Source: Asterionellopsis glacialis (lineage: Eukaryota > Bacillariophyta > Plagiogrammaphyceae > Rhaphoneidales > Asterionellopsidaceae). From it: DNA of 43,696 nucleotides. This document shows, piece by piece, positions 37,972-43,696 of the stretch. Location of the stretch: NCBI GenBank assembly GCA_014885115.2, contig WKLE02000993.1:1-43696 (forward strand), in the 5' to 3' direction. The position numbers were made by a program, and so were the translations under genes. Under the pieces are notes generated by a model, which saw only the letters and a program-made list of their open reading frames with translations, was not told where the DNA came from and made no database searches. Numbering within the stretch: position 1 is the first letter of the stretch; every line of letters starts with the position of its first letter.

Positions 37972-38868
37972 CTTAATTGTGCTTTACTCAGGGTTTGGCC
38001 AAAAGAAGTACAAAAGGTTTCGAAACACAACCTAAAACAATAGAGATTGCCCACAATATGTTCAACGATGAAGGGGGGCGAAGACAATGACGGCTCCAAG
38101 AACAAGAAATACAATATAATATGACGAAAGAAGATCGCCAAAAAGCAACGGAGATGAGAAGTCGGAGTTGCCCTCTTTGTGACCTTTACCAGGTACTGTC
38201 TCTCCCAATTAAAATAGTGCACGTATATTTAATACTTACCTGGTACTAGATTTGAGCCCTTTCTGTACAAGTAGTCCTACCGGCGTGCCCGTACTATACC
38301 CTTGTACAGGTACAAGATGGTGCGTTCGACAGGTACCAGGTACTGTACTCTAAGTACATTCTACAGTATCGCAGATAAATTAGAGTAATCATCGAGTTCC
38401 CATAAGTCGTCATCGTGACAACATGAGATTTATAGAGTTATTTAATATTCGTGATACTAAGTTCAATGACGTAGTCAACACTTATGGAAGTCCCACTTTA
38501 ATTTCGGCGCGATAACCTTTCTTGAAGTTCTACGGTTATTTTTTTCCCTCCAATACCACAAAGGCCCTACCTACTTCGTAAGTGCATCGGTACCAGGTAC
38601 ATGTATTAATAGTTCCTCTGGTACGCAGGACTAGAGTCCTAAAGGAAGTCAAACGCAGGCATCACTGAAACCATTCAAGGTCTGTGACACCAGTAAATAT
38701 AATACCAACGCCCATCAAAGAACAGATTCTTTCTGACAAATCAGTCTGATCACTTTTCGGTCCTGTATGGATACCATCAAACATCGATAGCATCGTTATT
38801 CACATTCTCCCTGAATTTCATTTTCAACATCTTGACCGATCCTAAATTAAATCAAACACAGAGAATAC
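37972..38868. promoter_or_regulatory. Divergent promoter region of LtrA-like and S1P lyase genes
   Basis: About 900 bp without a supportable gene. It holds exact GTACCAGGTAC palindromes at 38333-38343 and 38590-38600 and near-copies at 38188 and 38236, plus a TTGTACAGGTACAA-like inverted repeat near 38302. The 5' UTR exon of the S1P lyase gene lies at its right end. Confidence 0.5.
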
Positions 38869-41121
38869 ATGTGAGTAGCAGAAGTCGTCTACTCATACCG
38901 TTCATGAGAAAACCAATTGTCTAACACACGATTGCCTTCATATTTTTGATCTTGGAAAAAACTTAATATACTAAAATCACAGGACGTCTCTTATAGTGTT
39001 ACGTCGTATACTACGACCTTACCTTACGACTTTGTTTCTCGTTTGGTGGTTTTCACTTCGAGTGCTACGTTTTCATGGTGGGGGTGATGATGTCAAATTT
39101 TCTTCTTCAAAGAGTTTCCTTCACATTATTTTAAATGATCTCGATCAACTCAAGGATACAGTCCTTATGTATGCGTCAAGAACACCACTTATGAATCCGC
39201 TTTCATCCTCGATTCAATGGATGTGGTTAATTGTAGAAGATGTTGTGGCAATTATGTTACTATCATCGATTTGGCGTCTTGGGTATTGCTTCGTCCATTA
39301 TTCTCAAGATGAATGGTCAACTATGTTGTTCGATTCCATATTCGAATGGTCAAAACGAAATCTTAGCTTTGTACAGGATTACTTGGATAAATACAAAAGT
39401 AAAACACGTCAAGACATGGAGAAAGCATTAGGAAAGGACCCTAATCGTACAATTCTCACTAGCCTGCCGTATGCAGGGAAACCAGCAGGGCAAATTCTTT
39501 CGGTACGTTATTCTCTGGACTTTGTACCCGTGTGGGGAAAATATTGGTGTTGAAGCTACTTTTATGATTTATGGTTTGTGTTCTTGTCAAATGTGTCGAT
39601 TACATTCCACAGTAATAAATCAAAACGGACGGGAAAGAGTGTGTATATTAGCACAGTAATATTTCACTGTCTGTTCCAACATATTCATGTGTTGTGCTAA
39701 TACTAAAGTGCTTGTTTCTTACATCTTTCTCTTCAAAATAGGAAATTCAAGGAAAGGCCTTGTTGGAAAATCAAACTTGGCAGAAGGGTAAAGTATCCGG
39801 CACAGTTTATTCCAATGATGAATGTCATAGTCGACTTATGGGAGATGTATATAGTGCCTACCTTTGGTCAAATCCACTCCATGCGGGTATTTGGCCATCT
39901 GTGAATCAATATGAAGCTGAGATTGTTGCCATGACTGCTAGCTTGCTTCATGGTGGGAATTCTATTACAAGTAGTAATCAAGATAATTGTGATGAAAGTA
40001 GATGCCTTGGTGCTGTAGGTTGTATGACATCAGGCGGGACTGAAAGCATTGTTATGGCTATTAAAGCTCATGCTACGCATTATGGTAAACATCGTGGTAT
40101 TAACCACCCTGAAATCGTGTGCGGTACTACAGCACATGCTAGTGTTGATAAGGCATGTGAAATGTTCAACATTCGCAAGATAACGATTGATTGCAACGAT
40201 GATGATACTGAATCATCTTTTACACTTGACCCTAAAAAGGTGGAACAGAAAATTACAGCTAATACAATTATGATTTATGCGTCGGCTCCATCTTATCCAC
40301 AGGGGGTCATTGACCCTATTGAAGAATTATCTAAAATTGCATTGCGTCATGATATTGGTCTACATGTGGATGCATGTCTTGGTGGGTTTGTTTTACCCTT
40401 TGCTAAAAAGTTATTGTCGGCAGGTAATCAGCAATCGTTAATCCCTAAATTTGATTTTGAATGTCCTGGTGTGACTAGCATGAGTGTTGATACACACAAG
40501 TATGGGTACGCCACCAAGGGAACATCTGTCGTTTTGTATCGTGATGCCGAACTTCGTCGTGCACAATACTTTGCCTATGCGCAATGGACAGGTGGTCTTT
40601 ATACAACACCTACTATTGCAGGGTCTCGTCCTGGTGCGTTGATTGCTTGTGCATGGGCTGCTATGGTATCCATTGGTGAATTAGGATATACAAATCGTGT
40701 CAAATCCATTTTAGAGGCATCTAGGATTATTTCCAACGGGATCCACAAAATTGCTGGCTTGCGTCTTATGCAGGGCAATCAAATTCCAACAATGGTCGTT
40801 TGTTTCGGATGTAAAAAAGATGACAAAGAATTGGATATTTATAGGGTCGGTGATGTCATGAGTCAAAAGGGTTGGGAGCTTAATAGTTTACAAAACCCTG
40901 CTTGCATTCACATTTGTGTCACTCTGAATGTATGTCCAGTAGCATACACCTTTTTAGATGATTTGAAGGAAACTGTTCAAGAGGTGTACAAGGAAGCTGC
41001 CGGTGGTGATAAAAAGAAGAAGAGAGGAAGCGCAGCAATTTATGGCATGGCAGGAAGTTTGCCTGCAGGACCTGTCAATGAAGTTCTCAAATGTTACACT
41101 GATTTGACATTGACACCATAA
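38869..41121 (+). CDS. SGPL1: Sphingosine-1-phosphate lyase, three exons, start codon split by an intron
   Basis: Coding segments are 38869-38870 (AT), 38983-39502 and 39742-41121, giving 633 residues. Exon 1 ends ...ACAT before a perfect donor GTGAGT, and exon 2 begins G-ACG after CACAG, so splicing makes ATG. No other ATG exists in frame before residue 61. The protein has N-terminal hydrophobic helices (about 13-28 and 79-98), then the PLP domain: KVSGTVYSNDECHSRLMGDV; PLHAGIWPSVNQYEAEIVAM; MTSGGTESIVMA; EIVCGTTAHASVDKACEMF; GLHVDACLGGFVLPF; the PLP-lysine motif SVDTHKYGYATKGTSVVLY (Lys427); and GGLYTTPTIAGSRPGALIA. S1P lyase cleaves sphingosine 1-phosphate to phosphoethanolamine and hexadecenal at the ER membrane, the exit step of sphingolipid breakdown. 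Usual length is 550-570; the extra residues lie at the N-terminus. Confidence 0.92.
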
Positions 41122-43696
41122 GGAAGTGAAGATGCATACAGTACTGTGTAAGTGACTTGTGTAGTCTATCTGAATCTGAGCTACCGGCTTTGTGGCGGTG
41201 TAAAATATCAAGAAGGTACTACTGTAGCTGATGTAGGACCTCTAGCCATTATCAGCGTTGTGTGTTCATGAATGGTCAATCTTGTTTCATATAATATATA
41301 AATATTGTAAGCCTCAGTAGATATTGCAAAGATATAGTCGTGGATATTTGGATCCCTGATTCCACCTTTCATCTTTTCTGCAACACACATGAGATGCAGT
41401 AGTACTTGATTTGTCTTAGTTTACTTCTTGTCATAATAATATATTTTATACCATCATTACCTTATCTTCAACTCCTCATATAGCTGGAATAAGGTCCATA
41501 AGTAGGTAGGTCAGGACTGGACTCCCATTCATAATAATAATTATAAATGAATTTTTTATGAGTGTGCTATGGTGAGAATCTCACTACTAAAAGTATGGTT
41601 GAAAGAACTTTTGCTAGATCACTCAGCCAACTGGGTATCCACTTTAGATGGTTGTGGGTGCCTTATAGGATGATGCCAATGTGGAAAAATAAAAGTGAGA
41701 AAAAAATAAACATAAAACTTCCTCAGCAGGCGTGATAGGTTCTTGGGTCCTTAGAAATGATTACAATATACAAGATAAAATAGGATTTGAAGATATGATG
41801 AATTTTTCCCAGGATTTCTAAAATACATCATTGGTTGACAGTGTAGCACGACTCCTGGCCTTTGTACCTTGGCCCAATGGGTGCTGATGAATCTTTGGTT
41901 CAGTTGGTGCCAACTTACTTTTCAGATTTTTTAAGGCATACCCAAATATGTTAGCTGGTTGTACTGCTGGGTCTGACATGCAGCATCAGAGTGTGACTAT
42001 GTAGTAACCCAAAAATATGGCACTTTCTTGATATTGATTTAACTGAAACCATTTATTATCTATCATAGTTGTGACTTTATCAGTGACAAACCTTGATTGG
42101 CTTTTTACTGTACCATGCCAAGAAAAGCCCCATTCTGATAAAATATGATAAAACTGTTTATCTTGTATACTAGTGGTTGACAACAGCAAAACATTCTTTT
42201 TATCTTTTGTAACAATTTTTCCAAGTGGAGGACAAATTTCTTCTTTTAAGCTCTGCTTGTATGTTTTTATAAGAGGAAGATTTAAATTTTCTATTTTTCT
42301 TTTTGACTTTTTTTTTATTTTCATTGCTTGCTTTCAGTTTTCTTTTCAATGCTTTAATTTCTTTTAGGCTGTTCCCTATCTCATCATGAGGATGTTTTGG
42401 AGAAGAAGCAATATGCCAGACATTTGCTTTGTAACTAGAGATAGATCATAGTTCATCTTAGATCTTAATAGTATGATCTTGAAACAATTTTTATGTGCCG
42501 TCTTCCTTACTTTTTCCATCCTACGTCGACCCGATTAGGATTAGGTCTATGGGATCGGCCCTTTTTCCATCTTTAATTGATGTGTCCCTTATATCCAAAA
42601 CACACGGCTGATAACCTATTTTCTGCCCTCAAATTAGGGTTAAGATTTTACCAGATCTTCTAATTGAAGAAGTACCAGAAATCACGTAAAAAACTCACGC
42701 AACATTGGAAGGATTCTTTTTTGTTCTTTCTGTCAAGAATTTTTTGGCCCGTCAAATCGACAAGACGATCGATTCACAACGACGACAACATGAGGAACAC
42801 AACAAAAAGTACTCTCTGCTCTATTCCTCCTACAGTTTCACAATGATATACTAATCCATTCTGTTTTATTAAAATGCCTGAAAAGGAGGATTGCTATGCT
42901 GCGGTTCTCTCAGTTTGGAGTATTTATTCGACAGCGTTGTGTTTGTTTTGTCTTTCAACGACAGAGTGAGGATTAGTGCTCACCATACCGGAATAAAGAT
43001 TTACCCTTATTTATTCTTGTCGAATTCCTTAAACTGGCATGTTTCTAAGTTGTTTTGATTTCTGTTTAAAGAAAACCAGCTCTGTATCTCAAGGAGAATC
43101 GCAGTGTAAATCTAAACCGAATAGATCCCCACAAGCACTTTTACAGATCTTGGTATTTGTGAAAACTCAATGTTATCTGGACGCATGTGCTCTAGTGTTG
43201 AATTGGTGCAAATTTGAATCTTTGTTATTATCGGAGTTTTTAACAAACCATCCCTCGCCCTGGCAATCGAACGAGACAGATTAGGGTGCTCTAGAGGGAG
43301 TACTAGTACAGTAGGAACAATGAGAAAAAGAAGCAATGGTGGGTTCAGAAATAGAAAACCAAAAGGTGAGCTCCTTTCTTTATGCTCAATTTGTTTTTCC
43401 TGAAAAATGCACACTCTCGGAAAGCATAGGTCTAGACACTTTAATTTTTAAAAGAGACGTTATGTAAACATGTAAAATTTTAAATTATTGATTGATTTTT
43501 TGTGACATGCACTCATGCATGCAAAAGCTTCAAGACAACCCTACAACTAACAAACTTTTAGTTCATGCCATTAGATAAATACACCTGGACATTTGTACTT
43601 CTAAATTTCTGATATGGTCTGTATTCTCATAAAATCTTTACCCGTTCTAGAATCTTTGAACAGCAGAGATCCACCAAAAATATGTGATTACTGAAC
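41122..43696. other. Gene-poor right end
   Basis: About 2.6 kb without a supportable complete gene. A coding-like minus-strand stretch (41826-42435) is annotated separately. Near the edge, ATG at 43336 opens a 10-codon segment (MVGSEIENQK) ending at a good donor, GTGAGC (43366). That could be the first exon of a gene leaving the window, but nothing downstream can confirm it. Confidence 0.35.
41826..42435 (-). pseudogene. Coding-like remnant, possibly from a mobile element
   Basis: On the minus strand, a Lys-rich coiled-coil-like frame (about 42435-42220, with IKALKRKLKASNENKKKVKK) shifts to a second frame (42324-41986). That frame carries GKIVTKDKKNVLLLSTTS and WHGTVKSQSRFVTDK, then meets TGA and continues in the same frame for about 55 codons to 41826. 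The frame change and internal stop point to decay. The GTVK and LLLST pieces recall DDE transposases, but their order does not fit piggyBac, so no family is assigned. Confidence 0.25.

Noticed and set aside
41986..42324. piggyBac transposase C-terminus
   Set aside because: It has LLLST and GTVK pieces, but in the opposite order to piggyBac proteins.
1..43696. tRNA genes, rRNA and CRISPR arrays
   Set aside because: Scanning by eye for T-loop GTTCRANNC patterns with pairing arms and for regularly spaced repeats gave nothing convincing. A tRNAscan-SE or Infernal run would settle it.

Overview
This window looks like a nuclear segment from an AT-rich diatom or a close stramenopile alga. The signs are short GT-AG introns with consensus donors; two proteins that open with a signal peptide followed by an ASAFAP-like motif (the bipartite plastid address of diatoms); mitochondrial presequences on other proteins; a selenocysteine codon in a PDI-like gene; and clusters of TGACGT (CRE-like) promoter elements. 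Eighteen loci are well supported. They lie on both strands, with long intergenic stretches that repeatedly carry the 11-bp palindrome GTACCWGGTAC.

Left part (1-13.9 kb). A piggyBac-like transposase remnant and 2.4 kb of non-coding DNA precede a histidine-phosphatase (PGAM-like) gene. Then come a small one-TM protein (-), a secreted six-cysteine protein (+), the two-exon mitochondrial pyruvate dehydrogenase E1 alpha (-), a large unrecognised membrane protein (+), a decayed-looking minus-strand stretch, and a WD40 protein (+).

Middle part (13.9-31.4 kb). A 138-bp tandem repeat is followed by a plastid-addressed EamA/DMT transporter (+), a two-exon unknown membrane-anchored protein (-), and a 93-aa two-exon glycine-zipper protein resembling MICOS Mic10 (+). 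Next is a PDI-like selenoprotein (+), with an in-frame TGA at the first position of the CxxC motif and a SECIS-like hairpin in its 3' UTR. Then come mitochondrial TAM41 (-), a small plastid-addressed helical protein (-), a five-exon rhodanese (+), elongation factor Elf1/ELOF1 with a long extra tail (-), and a three-exon DEG/ENaC/ASC-type ion channel (+).

Right part (31.4-43.7 kb). A possible small three-exon gene (-) is followed by a four-TM protein (-), mevalonate diphosphate decarboxylase (+), an unresolved decayed locus, an LtrA-like membrane protein (-), and sphingosine-1-phosphate lyase (+), whose ATG appears to be split by an intron. The last 2.5 kb is gene-poor with coding-like debris.

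The genes do not form one pathway. They are an ordinary eukaryotic mix of mitochondrial carbon and lipid metabolism (PDH E1 alpha, TAM41), cytosolic isoprenoid and ER sphingolipid metabolism (MVD, S1P lyase), transport, and transcription. The most notable items are the selenocysteine PDI with its SECIS candidate, the ASC-family channel in an apparent alga, the spliced start codon of S1P lyase, and the duplicated CRE module between the plastid protein and the rhodanese. All gene models come from reading the sequence alone. Splice sites are inferred from consensus and reading phase, with no transcript evidence.
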